Shown: piece after piece, positions 32,249-41,510 of the stretch
Position numbering within the stretch: position 1 is the stretch's first letter
How the letters are laid out: the number at the start of each line of letters is the position of its first letter
NCBI GenBank assembly: GCA_037178625.1
Contig: CM074129.1
Coordinates: 3,658,001-3,722,000, forward strand
Source of the DNA: Skeletonema tropicum
Taxonomy: Eukaryota > Bacillariophyta > Thalassiosirophyceae > Thalassiosirales > Thalassiosiraceae
Direction: 5' to 3'
Length of the DNA: 64,000 bases
Position numbers and translations under genes: made by a program
The notes under the pieces: model-generated
Databases searched by the model: none
Seen by the model: the letters and a program-made list of their open reading frames with translations, nothing else
Told to the model about the DNA's origin: nothing

Positions 32249-32989
32249 ATGGCGTTGACACTGGTGCAAATATGCGGCGTTATTGGCCTGATCTGTTCTC
32301 TAATTAACCTATTTGGTGATATTTACTTCTTGGACTTTTATCTTGCTCACATGACCTTTGATGGCTTCGGGACGTTCGATCATACTTCAAGACGCGGCAA
32401 CTTCTTTGACTTCCAGCAAGAGTGGCATTTGCGGCTAGCACAGGCTACTGGATGGATGTATCCGATTTGGGCAGTTTCAACGTCGCTACAGTTGTATGCT
32501 GGGACCCATTCTTTCTTACCTTGCTCACTGCTGGCATATGGACTATGCATAGTCGGTGGAAACCTGCATTCCGGATTCGTTTTCGCGACTATTCTTCCAA
32601 GAGTTCTACACAAATTGCAGAGCGATGGTACGTTATCTCTCAACCAGACAGATCACTACCAAACTATGCAAGTATTACAGAAGGAGATCATGTGTACCTA
32701 CGTTTTTGGATACACACCAGGTCCTCCAGCAGTAATGATAGCATCAGCTTGGATAGCGTTCATAATTATGATGAAGCAGACTGAATTTCCGAAATGGTTT
32801 GTTCTATTTACTCCAATTGTGACCATATCATGGGTCGGAGCAGTTGGATTTTTCATCATGCCAACACCTTGGGGTCTTTATTTTGCTGGATCTTTCGGCA
32901 CTTGGATTATACTCGTTATGAACTTGGCTGCAACCATTGTGTTGTGGAACCTAGAAGATGCTGATATGTACAAAGTTCACAATGATTAA
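32249..32989 (+). CDS. Six-membrane-segment protein, possibly DUF6796-like
   Basis: ATG 32249 (MALTLVQICGVIGLICS) is chosen because the first membrane helix starts here; the frame extends upstream without conserved features. The 246-residue product has about six hydrophobic segments: LVQICGVIGLICSLINLFGD, MYPIWAVSTSLQLYAG, CSLLAYGLCIVGGNLHSGFV, GPPAVMIASAWIAFIIMM, WFVLFTPIVTISWVGAVGFF and YFAGSFGTWIILVMNLAATI. The overall order, including the last four helices and the LPxP/TPGP turn, reminds me of DUF6796-type proteins, but I cannot confirm it. Function unknown. It converges on the GH16 gene, with stops about 1 bp apart. Confidence 0.7.
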   Translation: MALTLVQICGVIGLICSLINLFGDIYFLDFYLAHMTFDGFGTFDHTSRRGNFFDFQQEWHLRLAQATGWMYPIWAVSTSLQLYAGTHSFLPCSLLAYGLCIVGGNLHSGFVFATILPRVLHKLQSDGTLSLNQTDHYQTMQVLQKEIMCTYVFGYTPGPPAVMIASAWIAFIIMMKQTEFPKWFVLFTPIVTISWVGAVGFFIMPTPWGLYFAGSFGTWIILVMNLAATIVLWNLEDADMYKVHND

Positions 32990-32990
32990 T

Positions 32991-34337
32991 TTATTGTTTC
33001 TCCCCATTTGAATCTTTCTTTGGCATTCTCAGCTCTCGTTCGTAGACATAGACACCTCTGATTTTCCAGTAAGCTTCGTCCAATGCCTCAGGATCTGATT
33101 CAATGTATGCGTTGCATGTCGACACAGGGTCCATGATTCCTTCCTCATTGAACTTCTTGGCAAGTGCAGGGCATTCTCTGGTGAAACGATTACCACTGAC
33201 ATTTCCACAGAAAGCAAGGTTGAAAACAATTCGCATGTTCTTAAAATGATCGGCAGAACATCCAGTCCCTTCTCCAATCGCGAAGAAAGCATACGGAGTT
33301 CCCCAAGAATGAGGTTCAGGCATAACTTGCTTTGAAGCATCTTTGAGCCCTGCTGTATCAATTGAATCAATCAAGTTCTGTGGCACATCGTGAATAGAGC
33401 TAAACACCCATGACTTAATTGCCTTGTTTTCAGGATCCCACTCCAATGCATAAACGCCTCCACCGTTTTCGTTGACAGGTGCTCCCAATGTATCGTCTCT
33501 GTCATGTACAGCAGTGCATCCTTGATTACCCCATTGATGTTGGGCACTCACCCAACAGTTGTCTGCAGGTTTCATGGTGCTGAAATCAGGTTCGCCTGTG
33601 AATCGATTTGGTATGCCTGAAATCCACTCGAACTCGCCAGTCATAGACGATGGCGAAACTTGAGCGTACATATCACACTTGTCTGATGTATGGAGGGCCG
33701 TCTTTGCAACTGTTTGACCATTAACACCTTCCAGTATGTCGATCTCTCCATTTTCTGGCCACACTGCTTCATCTGTAAGCCAGAATGCTGGCCACACTCC
33801 ACATCCATCGGGCTGATGCCTTACATCCAAGATGAAGAGACCATGGTCAAATCTTCGCTTCCCTTCGAGACGGATAGAATCACGAGGTCCATTTTTTGTT
33901 GGTGCTGAAGACATGTGCACGAAGTCAACAGGGATGCCAGAGATTGGATCTTCTTCTGTAACTACTTTGGCAATATCTAACTCAACAGCTTTTTCTTCGG
34001 AGACATACATATTGTAACCTGCACTGCCTACAGAGTCAGGTCCATCGAAAAATTCATAGAAAGAGAAGAAGTTGTGTCCCTCTTGCGCCTCAACGAGTCT
34101 ATACGGGCCGATCGGCTTCAGAGACGAAGACGGAAGAAGAAGAAGAGCAAGCACAGCGATTGCTCCAACTAACGCACGGCATTTCCAAGGCGATGTATCG
34201 TCGTGGTCACTTGTAGATGAGGCGGACTTCAAGTCCATCTTTTTCAGGGCATGGTGGCGGTCACCTCGCTCCGCTCCATCATTAAGAATGGGTGAAGCTT
34301 CTGCAATGGATGAGTAACTCTGGTTACGGGGGGCCAT
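32991..34337 (-). CDS. GH16-family beta-glucan hydrolase, type II membrane protein
   Basis: A 448-residue protein with ATG at 34337-34335. A cytosolic N-terminus (1-53) is followed by a membrane anchor at about 54-70 (RALVGAIAVLALLLLPSSS). The ectodomain has the GH16 jelly-roll hallmarks: GLFILDVRHQPDGCGVWPAFW, then the catalytic ENGEIDILEG with E198 as nucleophile, D200, and E203 as acid/base, and a later VYALEWDPE strand. GH16 enzymes cut beta-1,3 or beta-1,3/1,4 glucans; in diatoms this could be chrysolaminarin or wall callose. All three catalytic residues are present, so activity is expected. The stop lies next to the stop of the gene on the other strand. Confidence 0.9.
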   Translation of the reverse strand: MAPRNQSYSSIAEASPILNDGAERGDRHHALKKMDLKSASSTSDHDDTSPWKCRALVGAIAVLALLLLPSSSLKPIGPYRLVEAQEGHNFFSFYEFFDGPDSVGSAGYNMYVSEEKAVELDIAKVVTEEDPISGIPVDFVHMSSAPTKNGPRDSIRLEGKRRFDHGLFILDVRHQPDGCGVWPAFWLTDEAVWPENGEIDILEGVNGQTVAKTALHTSDKCDMYAQVSPSSMTGEFEWISGIPNRFTGEPDFSTMKPADNCWVSAQHQWGNQGCTAVHDRDDTLGAPVNENGGGVYALEWDPENKAIKSWVFSSIHDVPQNLIDSIDTAGLKDASKQVMPEPHSWGTPYAFFAIGEGTGCSADHFKNMRIVFNLAFCGNVSGNRFTRECPALAKKFNEEGIMDPVSTCNAYIESDPEALDEAYWKIRGVYVYERELRMPKKDSNGEKQ

Positions 34338-34730
34338 ATTTTCGACGAAGTGTTTTCACTGTGAGAACAATGGACTCGTATCGTTGCTATCGGCGATGGT
34401 GGCTTTGGTTTTGTCATTGTTACTGTTGTTCTTGCGGTGATGATGTCGTCGTCATCGTAATACTGTAACACGTGTCGGAGTTGGAAGTTGGATGGAGGAT
34501 GGAGCGAAGTGCGAATGAGCGCGAAGCAAGCAAGGCGAAGAAGTTCGAAAAAAGTGAAGGCGATTGAATGGGAGCGAGAAATGAGAAATGAGATGAATGA
34601 GATGGTCAATTTCTTGACACTGTGACCCTTTGTCAGACCATCAGCACCACGAACCAAAATTCAATCTATGTATGCTATGCTATGGTAGAGTAAAATGTTC
34701 ATTTTTTATTTTTTGTTCACTAACTTGTGT
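34338..34730. other. Intergenic, 5' region of the GH16 gene
   Basis: The GH16 gene reads away from here and the transporter gene at 34731-35846 ends here. GATGATGTCGTCGTCATCGT near 34438-34457 is a short imperfect palindrome. No gene was recognised. Confidence 0.3.
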
Positions 34731-35846
34731 TTAAATATGCTCTAGTTGTCCTTCAACGTTCCCAGTGGACAGTACCTTTTTCCATGCTATTCTTCTTGAG
34801 GACTCTCTACTTTGCGTATCCGCACTTTTGAGTAAATCAATATCTTTGGTAGCAGCGTTATTCTGATTTTCAACCTCGTCTTCATAATCAGCAATATTCG
34901 AGTAAAGGTTTCTAGAACCACTCGATCTCTCTAGCTGGAATCTTCGCATAAGTTTGGCCCTGCCGAATTCAGCATTGTCATTAGTCAATAAATTCGCAGA
35001 GAGGAGTAGATCACAACCCAAAGCAAGCAAAAGAAAGACGCATACATATCCGACCCAAGAAGATATCACTCTCCAATCTTCCCATATGATCACACCTGTA
35101 ATGGCATTCAGCAAAATAATTGTTGTTGCGTTCAAAGGAATGAATTTAGCTTGTTTGACTGTTGTTGATTGCACTACAATGGCATAGGTGTAGATTGCTC
35201 CAGAGACGACCTTAATCACGATGAAGCTAACTAACACAAAATGATCTGGGTTCAGTAGAAACGCTCGACTCACTGTCAGATTCAATGTATACGATGTAGA
35301 TCTTGCAATAAGAAGAATTGCAATTCTTTTGTATTCCTCATACTTGTTGATACTTGTCACCATGAATATTGTTGATACCACCATGCCCACAAGCAAGAAT
35401 AGAAACCAAGACAGTGCATAAGAGTGCCCGAGTAGCTCGCCAATATCTTGCCCATCTTGAATACCAGGACCGACAACTTGTAGCAATACTGTGCCGATTG
35501 CAATCACATACGTTCCAACTATCATGATTCTGTCAAAGAACTCTAATCCCAAAATGAATCCGAATATGATTTGGTTGAAAACCAGTGTGGCGCTGAAGTA
35601 GATCGGTGCAACTACAGAAACTGGACCAAACCACGGTGCGATCAAATTGCTCGATAAGCTACCGATCAGCTGCATGATGATGTTCGATGCGAGCGTCACC
35701 ATTGATAACCATTTTGGTATTGGAGTGCCTTCCTTCTCTCTTGCATCTGGAACAGCGAGCACGGCGATGCTTCCCACCTCTAATATACCTCCCATTGCCG
35801 ACAGGCCGTAACAGATTGGGAGAGACTGATTGAAGTGAGGAGCCAT
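34731..35846 (-). CDS. NIPA/DMT-like multi-membrane transporter
   Basis: A 371-residue protein with ATG at 35846-35844. About nine hydrophobic helices are spaced as in the NIPA-type magnesium transporters and other DMT-superfamily carriers: YGLSAMGGILEVGSIAVLAV, WLSMVTLASNIIMQLIGSL, PVSVVAPIYFSATLVFNQII, RIMIVGTYVIAIGTVLLQVV, LSWFLFLLVGMVVSTIFMV, and, near the C-terminus, WVGYVCVFLLLALGCDLLL. The region PVSVVAPIYFSATLVFNQII corresponds to the conserved V..PL...l.fN.i of NIPA. The C-terminal 75 residues are cytosolic and polar. Substrate is inferred only from resemblance; another DMT substrate is possible. It starts 151 bp from the plus-strand dehydratase start, so the two may share a promoter. 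Confidence 0.55.
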   Translation of the reverse strand: MAPHFNQSLPICYGLSAMGGILEVGSIAVLAVPDAREKEGTPIPKWLSMVTLASNIIMQLIGSLSSNLIAPWFGPVSVVAPIYFSATLVFNQIIFGFILGLEFFDRIMIVGTYVIAIGTVLLQVVGPGIQDGQDIGELLGHSYALSWFLFLLVGMVVSTIFMVTSINKYEEYKRIAILLIARSTSYTLNLTVSRAFLLNPDHFVLVSFIVIKVVSGAIYTYAIVVQSTTVKQAKFIPLNATTIILLNAITGVIIWEDWRVISSWVGYVCVFLLLALGCDLLLSANLLTNDNAEFGRAKLMRRFQLERSSGSRNLYSNIADYEDEVENQNNAATKDIDLLKSADTQSRESSRRIAWKKVLSTGNVEGQLEHI

Positions 35847-35997
35847 TGTTGCATCATATGAATCTATGTTGTCTTTTACTTGGCTTCTTCATTCTTTGCT
35901 AAAAGGAGCATTGTACAGAAGATGTTGATTGCAAAAAGAGAAAGATTTATGGAGATTGAGATCTTAACATGGCATACAGAGGAATTGGTACAAAGCC

Positions 35998-37335
35998 ATG
36001 CACAAAGATACCTTTTTTTGCAAGCCACCAGCCACCGCCACCCTTCTTCGGAACGACATTGCATTGAATACGATGCTGCTTGACGATCTATCAACACCGG
36101 CTTTTGTTGTGGACAGGCATGCCTTTGAGCAGAACTGCAAAGCTGCCCGTGCTGCTGCGAGCCGGAATGGCATACCCAGGCTTAGGCCACACGTAAAGAC
36201 ACACAAGACGAGCGAAGGATGTGTCATCCAAGCGGGGGGGATAGACTCATCAGCTGATGGCGAAGAATCTTTAGCGGATGTGATTGGATTTGTAGCATCG
36301 ACGTTGCCAGAGCTGTCAATGGTGGTGAAATTGGGGTGCGAGTACAAGCGCAAGCCTTTCATTGACGTAATTTTTGGCGTTCCCATTTGCAAATCCAAGC
36401 TACTCACGATTCAATCAATGTTACATGAGTTGACTTCGGCAACGCGAGAGGGTTGCATTCATGTTCTCGTCGACAACCCGCAACAAGTGTTATTCTTGGA
36501 AGAGTTTGCTCAGCAGAATACATCAGATGAAAATTCCCAGCCCTGGTCTGTGTTTATGAAGCTTGATACCGGCTATCACAGAGCGGGGACAACTTGTGAT
36601 GAGGCTGGGGTGAAATTAGCAACTCAAATTATCAATAGTACTCATCTAGTGCTGAAGGGGTTGTATACTCATTGTGGGCACTCATATAACATACAAGATT
36701 CCAAAGATATGAAAGAGACGACGAATCAAGATCATTCCTTGATACTCGGGTTTCTGAACTCGTTGAGAGCGCATCTAAAATCCAGCCACAGTAAGTTTGA
36801 TGTCTCATCACTTGGGATTAGTGTAGGCAGCACTCCTTCCATGTTTTCACACGACAACGCCTTGAAAATTCCGAACATTGAGCTACATCCTGGTAACTAT
36901 GTGTTTTATGATAGACAGCAACTTTGGACGGGAGCCTGCAGCAGTGAAAAGTCAATTGGTGGCTTTGTTTTGTCACGTGTCATAGGCCACTACGATGACG
37001 AACATAGAAATGCAATCATGGTTGATGCCGGTGCCACTGCTTTGACAAAGGAAACTGCGCCTCAAGGAAGTATGTGTTCCGTGCTGGGAAGACCTGACCT
37101 AGAGTGTTATCGCATGTCACAAGAAATAACTATGATTAGATGTCAGAGCGAAGAAGGTGAAAAATCTTTCCCATTTCAGGAATTCCCGCTGGGTTCAACA
37201 GTGTTGTTGATACCCAATCACAGCTGTCTTGCTGCAGCTTGTTTTGAAGAGTATCATGTCATTGATGGAGGAACTAGTTCTGTGAGTAAAACATCTACAG
37301 TAGTAGGAAAATGGAGACCAGTCAAAGCATGGTGA
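35998..37335 (+). CDS. D-serine dehydratase-like PLP enzyme (fold type III)
   Basis: The frame opens at ATG 35998 (445 residues); a second ATG at 36073 (MLLDDLSTPAFVVD) is closer to the usual family start, so the first 25 residues may be untranslated or a short leader. Motifs of the eukaryotic D-serine dehydratase (Dsd1) group are present in order: LSTPAFVVDR, LRPHVKTHKT with the PLP lysine at about K67, FMKLDTGYHRAG, GLYTHCGHSY, SVGSTPS, HPGNYVFYDRQQ, and the C-terminal zinc site PNHSCLAAA (His and Cys). The enzyme turns D-serine into pyruvate and ammonia; D-threonine or hydroxyaspartate activity is an alternative. It is probably cytosolic. Confidence 0.85.
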   Translation: MHKDTFFCKPPATATLLRNDIALNTMLLDDLSTPAFVVDRHAFEQNCKAARAAASRNGIPRLRPHVKTHKTSEGCVIQAGGIDSSADGEESLADVIGFVASTLPELSMVVKLGCEYKRKPFIDVIFGVPICKSKLLTIQSMLHELTSATREGCIHVLVDNPQQVLFLEEFAQQNTSDENSQPWSVFMKLDTGYHRAGTTCDEAGVKLATQIINSTHLVLKGLYTHCGHSYNIQDSKDMKETTNQDHSLILGFLNSLRAHLKSSHSKFDVSSLGISVGSTPSMFSHDNALKIPNIELHPGNYVFYDRQQLWTGACSSEKSIGGFVLSRVIGHYDDEHRNAIMVDAGATALTKETAPQGSMCSVLGRPDLECYRMSQEITMIRCQSEEGEKSFPFQEFPLGSTVLLIPNHSCLAAACFEEYHVIDGGTSSVSKTSTVVGKWRPVKAW

Positions 37336-39239
37336 TTAATAAGATCATAACAGATGCAATTACTGACTAAAGACAACATCTAAACCAAAACATTGATCAC
37401 AGATGAAAATTATTTCATCACAATGTAAATGCATCGATGAAAAAATATCACTAAAAGGATAATAAAAAATATATATTTCGATAAGCTATGACGACGATAG
37501 ATACGATTTGGTAGAATGTGGTGCTGCTAGACAGCCCACACTGGACCTCTCAGATCAGATACGACGTTGTATCAACGATTCTACTCACGCTAGACGACTG
37601 AGCAGTACAAATGAGCTTGTACAGTATCACCGACGACTACAATGGGCCACTAGAAGCGGATCATGCCCATACCGACGGCGATACATACGATTTGTATATT
37701 GCAGTGCTGCATGCCAGCCCATACTGGACCTCTCAGATCAGATACGAGACTGTAGTATCGCTTCTACTCACGCTAGACGAGTGAGCAGTACAAATGAGCT
37801 TGTTTAGTATCGCCGACGAGCATAATGGGCCCCTAGCAGCGGCTCATGCCCATACCGACGGCGATTGATAAGATACGATTTGGTATAAATGGGTGCTGCT
37901 AGCCAGCCCACACTGGACCTCTCAGATCAGATACGAGACTGTAGCATCGCTTCTACTCACGCTAGACGAGTGGGCAGTACAAATGAGCTTGTATCGTATC
38001 GCCGACGACTATAATGGGCCACTAGAAGCGGCTCATGTGCGTATTGACGATGATAGATACGATTTGGTAAAATGTGGTGCTGCATGCCAGCCCACACTGG
38101 ACCTCTCAGATCAGATACGAGACTGTAGCATCGCTACTACTCACGCTAGCCGACTGAGCAATACAAATGAGCTTGTTTAGTATTGCCGACGACCATAATG
38201 GGCCACTAGCAGCAGCTCATGTGCATATTGACGATGATAGATTCAATTTGGTATAAATGGGTGCTTCTTGCCAGCCCACACTGGACCTCTCAGATCAGCT
38301 ACGATTCTGTAGCATCGCTTCTACTCACGCTAGCAGACTGAGGAGTACAAATGAGCTTTTTTGGTATCTTGGTCGACCATAATGGGCCACTAGTAGTGGC
38401 TCATGTGCGTATTGACGACGATAGATACGATTTGGTATAAATGGGTGCTGTCAGCCAGCCCGCACTGGACCTCTCAGATCAGATACGAGACTGTAGCATC
38501 GCTTCTACTCACGCTAGACGAGTGAGCAGTACAAATGAGATTGTTTAGTATCGCCGACGAGCATAATGGGCCGCTAGCAGCGGTTCATGCCCATACCGAC
38601 GGCGATTGATAAGATAGGATTTGGTCTATATGGGTGCTTCTTGCCAGCCCACACTGGACCTCTCAGATCAGATACGAGACTGTAGCATCGCTTCTACTCA
38701 CGCTAGACGAGTGAGCAGTACAAATGAGCTTGTATAGTATCACCGACGACTATAATGGGCCCCTAGAAGCGGCTCATGTGCGTATTGACGATGATAGATA
38801 CGATTTGGTATAAATGGGTGCTGCTAGCCAGCCCACACTGGACCTCTCAGATCAGATACGAGACTGTAGCATCGCTTCTAATCATGCTATCCTACTGAGC
38901 AGTACAAACGTGCTTGTTTAGTATCGACGAAGACTATAATGGGCCACTAGCAGCGGCTCATGTGCGTATTGACGATGATAGATACGATTTGGTATAAATG
39001 GGTGCTGCATGCCAGCCCACACTGGACCTCTCATATCAGATACGAGACTGTAGCATCGCTTCTACGAAAGCTAGCCGACTGAGGAGTACAAATGAGCTTA
39101 TTTCATATCTCGGTCGACCATAATGGGCCACTAGCAGCGGCTCATGTGCGTACTGACGACGATTCATACGATTTGGTATAAATGGGTGCTGCATGCCAGC
39201 CCACACTGGACCTCTCATATCAGATACGAGACTGTAGCA

Positions 39240-39482
39240 TGTCACACCTACGTAGTGTCGGACATCAATCAAATTCATATTTATGTTATCTGGTTTCTCG
39301 TTTCTCAATATGTTTCGGAATGCTTTCTCGAGGCTGGTCTATCATGACATCGCCAATGAAAGCACAAGTTGAACCGAATCCAAAAACGTTGATCGTTTCC
39401 TTTATATTTTAAGTCATAATAAGTCTTTTGTTATATCACCAAATATATTGATCAATAGCTCAATTGTTAGCAAGATTGGACA
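39240..39482 (+). repeat. 5' LTR of the mini retrotransposon
   Basis: TG...CA-bounded 243-bp repeat, the same as 39652-39894. Confidence 0.9.
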
Positions 39483-39651
39483 AATGGAATGGTCCTTTCA
39501 CTATCGCCCGTACCCATGTCAACGGCAATGTTACTATCAAGCTCGACGATCACCTACAAGAGCGTCTCAACATCAGACGCATCAAGCCCTACAAGTCACC
39601 TACTCCTCAAGTCTTACAACAAATCGTTGCGCCCTCTGAGGAGGGGTAGAA

Positions 39652-39894
39652 TGTCACACCTACGTAGTGTCGGACATCAATCAAATTCATATTTATGTTA
39701 TCTGGTTTCTCGTTTCTCAATATGTTTCGGAATGCTTTCTCGAGGCTGGTCTATCATGACATCGCCAATGAAAGCACAAGTTGAACCGAATCCAAAAACG
39801 TTGATCGTTTCCTTTATATTTTAAGTCATAATAAGTCTTTTGTTATATCACCAAATATATTGATCAATAGCTCAATTGTTAGCAAGATTGGACA
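39652..39894 (+). repeat. 3' LTR of the mini retrotransposon
   Basis: TG...CA-bounded 243-bp repeat preceded by a polypurine tract at 39638-39651. Confidence 0.9.
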
Positions 39895-40300
39895 TAGCAT
39901 CGCTTCTACTCACGCTAGCCGAGTAAGTAGTGCAAATGAGCTTGTTTAGTTTCACCGACGACCATAATGGGCCAGTAGCAGTGGCTCATGTGCGTATTGA
40001 CGATGATAGATACGATTTGGTATAAATGTGTGCTTCTTGCAAGCCCACGCTGGACCTCTCAGATCAGATACGAGACTGTAGCATCGCTTCTACGAAAGCT
40101 ATCCATCTGTCCAGTGCTATTGTGCTTGTATTGCATCGTGTGAAGTATACTGGGCCACTATAAGAGGTTCATGCGCATAATTTCTACAATAGAAATGATG
40201 ATATGGCAGAGTGCTGCTGGCCAGCTTATACTCGACTGTTACTTTTCATTTTAGCTGCGAAACTATAGCATCACTTCCACGAATGTAATCCGTCCGGGCA

Positions 40301-41024
40301 GTGCTAATGTGCTTGTATATTATTGCCACCAAGTATAATGGGCCAATAGATACTGTATGGTTGAATGTCGTGCTGGTGCTGCTGGCCTCTTATTTGAGCT
40401 ATGAGTTTTGGCATGGCTTCTACAGTGCAATCCGTATCTGTATTGGCACTTAGTTGGCTATTATTATCTTGATGAATTGTCTCGGTGTTTTTCAAGCTGT
40501 AACTGTAGCTGGTCTTTGTAAATGTGAATATGCAGCTTTCGGCAATCCAAATTGGCCACAGTTTGTCTTTTACGTTAGCATGGCTTCTACGCGATGTCAA
40601 TACGTCTGAGCAATGCTATGCGCTTCTATATATTTTTATCGTTAGCAAGTATATGGCCACTAAAAGTGATCAAGCGCATGAATACTGATCAGGGAACACC
40701 AATTGCCAGCTTACTCTGCATGCTTGCAAATAGATTTGATCAAATAGGCTGCGTTTTTCTTTTCCATTACGTCTCTTCATTATTGACAATTGAAGGCGCA
40801 TTTCTGTTGTGTAAGTGTGTATGTATCCCTGCTATTCATTCACTCGGATCGGGACTGTATTCAACAATCTTCGCTAGAGACGCCATCTCTCACGCAAGTA
40901 TCAAGCGCCTCGTACAGCTTGTCCTTCTTTCATGCTACCAACTTCACCAATAGGCCCTGTTAGCATTGTATTATGTATCGTGAGGATATGATAGGACTTT
41001 TCGCATCTTTCACTGTAAGTACAG
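40301..41024. other. Decayed satellite edge and intergenic DNA
   Basis: Words from the satellite (TATAATGGGCCA, AGTGCTAATGTGCTTGTAT, GGCTTCTAC) recur in increasingly diverged form to about 40620. A 119-codon frame at 40594-40953 has no protein-like features I trust. Nothing else is seen before the fold-back element. Confidence 0.4.
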
Positions 41025-41343
41025 TGTCTACAGAAATTGCCCGCCTTAGGATACGCCCGTCCACAGTATTTGCCCACTCAGAAATCCGGACACGAGAATC
41101 CCGGACACTAACAAATACCGTTTCAGTAATTGCCCGTCCACGATATTTGCCCGCCCCCATGAGCTGACACTCCCGCGGGCAACTTCTGTGGACACACTGT
41201 ACAGTTTGTAGTCAAGAGTTGCCCGCGGGTTTGTCCGCTCCCTTTCCGGGCAACTTCGATACTGTCCGGGCTTCCTATGTCCGGACTTTCGGGCGGGCAC
41301 CTACTGTGGACGGGCAATCATCAAGGCGGCAACTGATGTAGAT
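41025..41343. repeat. Fold-back (long inverted-repeat) element
   Basis: The left arm (41025-41070, CTACAGAAATTGCCCGCCTT then CGCCCGTCCACAGTA) pairs with the reverse complement of the right arm (41298-41343, CAGTTGCCGCCTT then TTGCCCGTCCACAGTA) with small gaps. The interior repeats the words TGCCCG and CCGGACA in both orientations, so most of the 319 bp can fold. It sits about 170 bp upstream of the BRAP2-type gene. It looks like a non-autonomous DNA element; no target duplication was identified. Confidence 0.6.
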
Positions 41344-41510
41344 GTCAACTCGCAATAAGAAACATGAACACGATGAACGATGAACGATATGCTACCAAAT
41401 AAAAAGAATGCATGAACATCACCGAAATCTCAACGCTACGATCCTCCATCTCTGCCCTACTATCATCGTGACCGTCGTCTTACTTGTTGTCATCTTTACA
41501 TGAGGAAAAG

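Larger units (their letters stand above)
39240..39894 (+). mobile_element. Internally deleted mini LTR retrotransposon, TSD TAGCA
   Basis: Two 243-bp LTRs (39240-39482 and 39652-39894), both starting TGTCACACCTACGTAGTGTC and ending CAAGATTGGACA, flank 169 bp. By eye the LTRs are identical. TAGCA at 39235-39239 and 39895-39899 is a 5-bp target duplication inside a satellite monomer; removing 660 bp restores the 184-bp spacing exactly. The inner part encodes WNGPFTIARTHVNGNVTIKL...RIKPYKS and a stop, which resembles the C-terminus of an integrase/pol polyprotein, followed by a polypurine tract GAGGAGGGGTAGAA just before the right LTR. The primer-binding site and nearly all gag-pol are absent, so it needed helper proteins from a full element. 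Confidence 0.9.
37490..40300 (+). repeat. 184-bp satellite with four-monomer higher-order period
   Basis: At least 11 tandem copies, anchored by CACACTGGACCTCTCAGATC, with the GGACC anchor at 37543, 37726, 37915, 38099, 38283, 38467, 38656, 38840, 39024, 39208 and, after a 660-bp insertion, 40052. Spacing is 184 bp except 183 (copy 1-2) and 189 (copies 2-3 and 6-7). The 189-bp variant carries CCCATACCGACGGCGATTGA; the rest carry GTGCGTATTGACGATGATAG. Copies 2 and 6, 3 and 7, and 5 and 9 share private variants, giving a 741-bp higher-order unit. Degenerate copies continue to about 40600. The monomer length is not a multiple of three, so the open frames in it are incidental. Confidence 0.9.

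Noticed and set aside
37508..38180. Cysteine-containing open frames repeated in the satellite (QPTLDLSDQIRDC)
   Set aside because: Monomer length is 184 bp, not a multiple of three, and the frames stop at different places; they are by-products of the tandem repeat.
37490..40300. CRISPR-like array
   Set aside because: Units are contiguous 184-bp monomers without short palindromic repeats and unique spacers, in a eukaryotic context.
40594..40953. 119-codon open frame with a membrane-like composition
   Set aside because: It begins in decayed satellite sequence, has no recognisable motif and no good upstream context; most likely chance.
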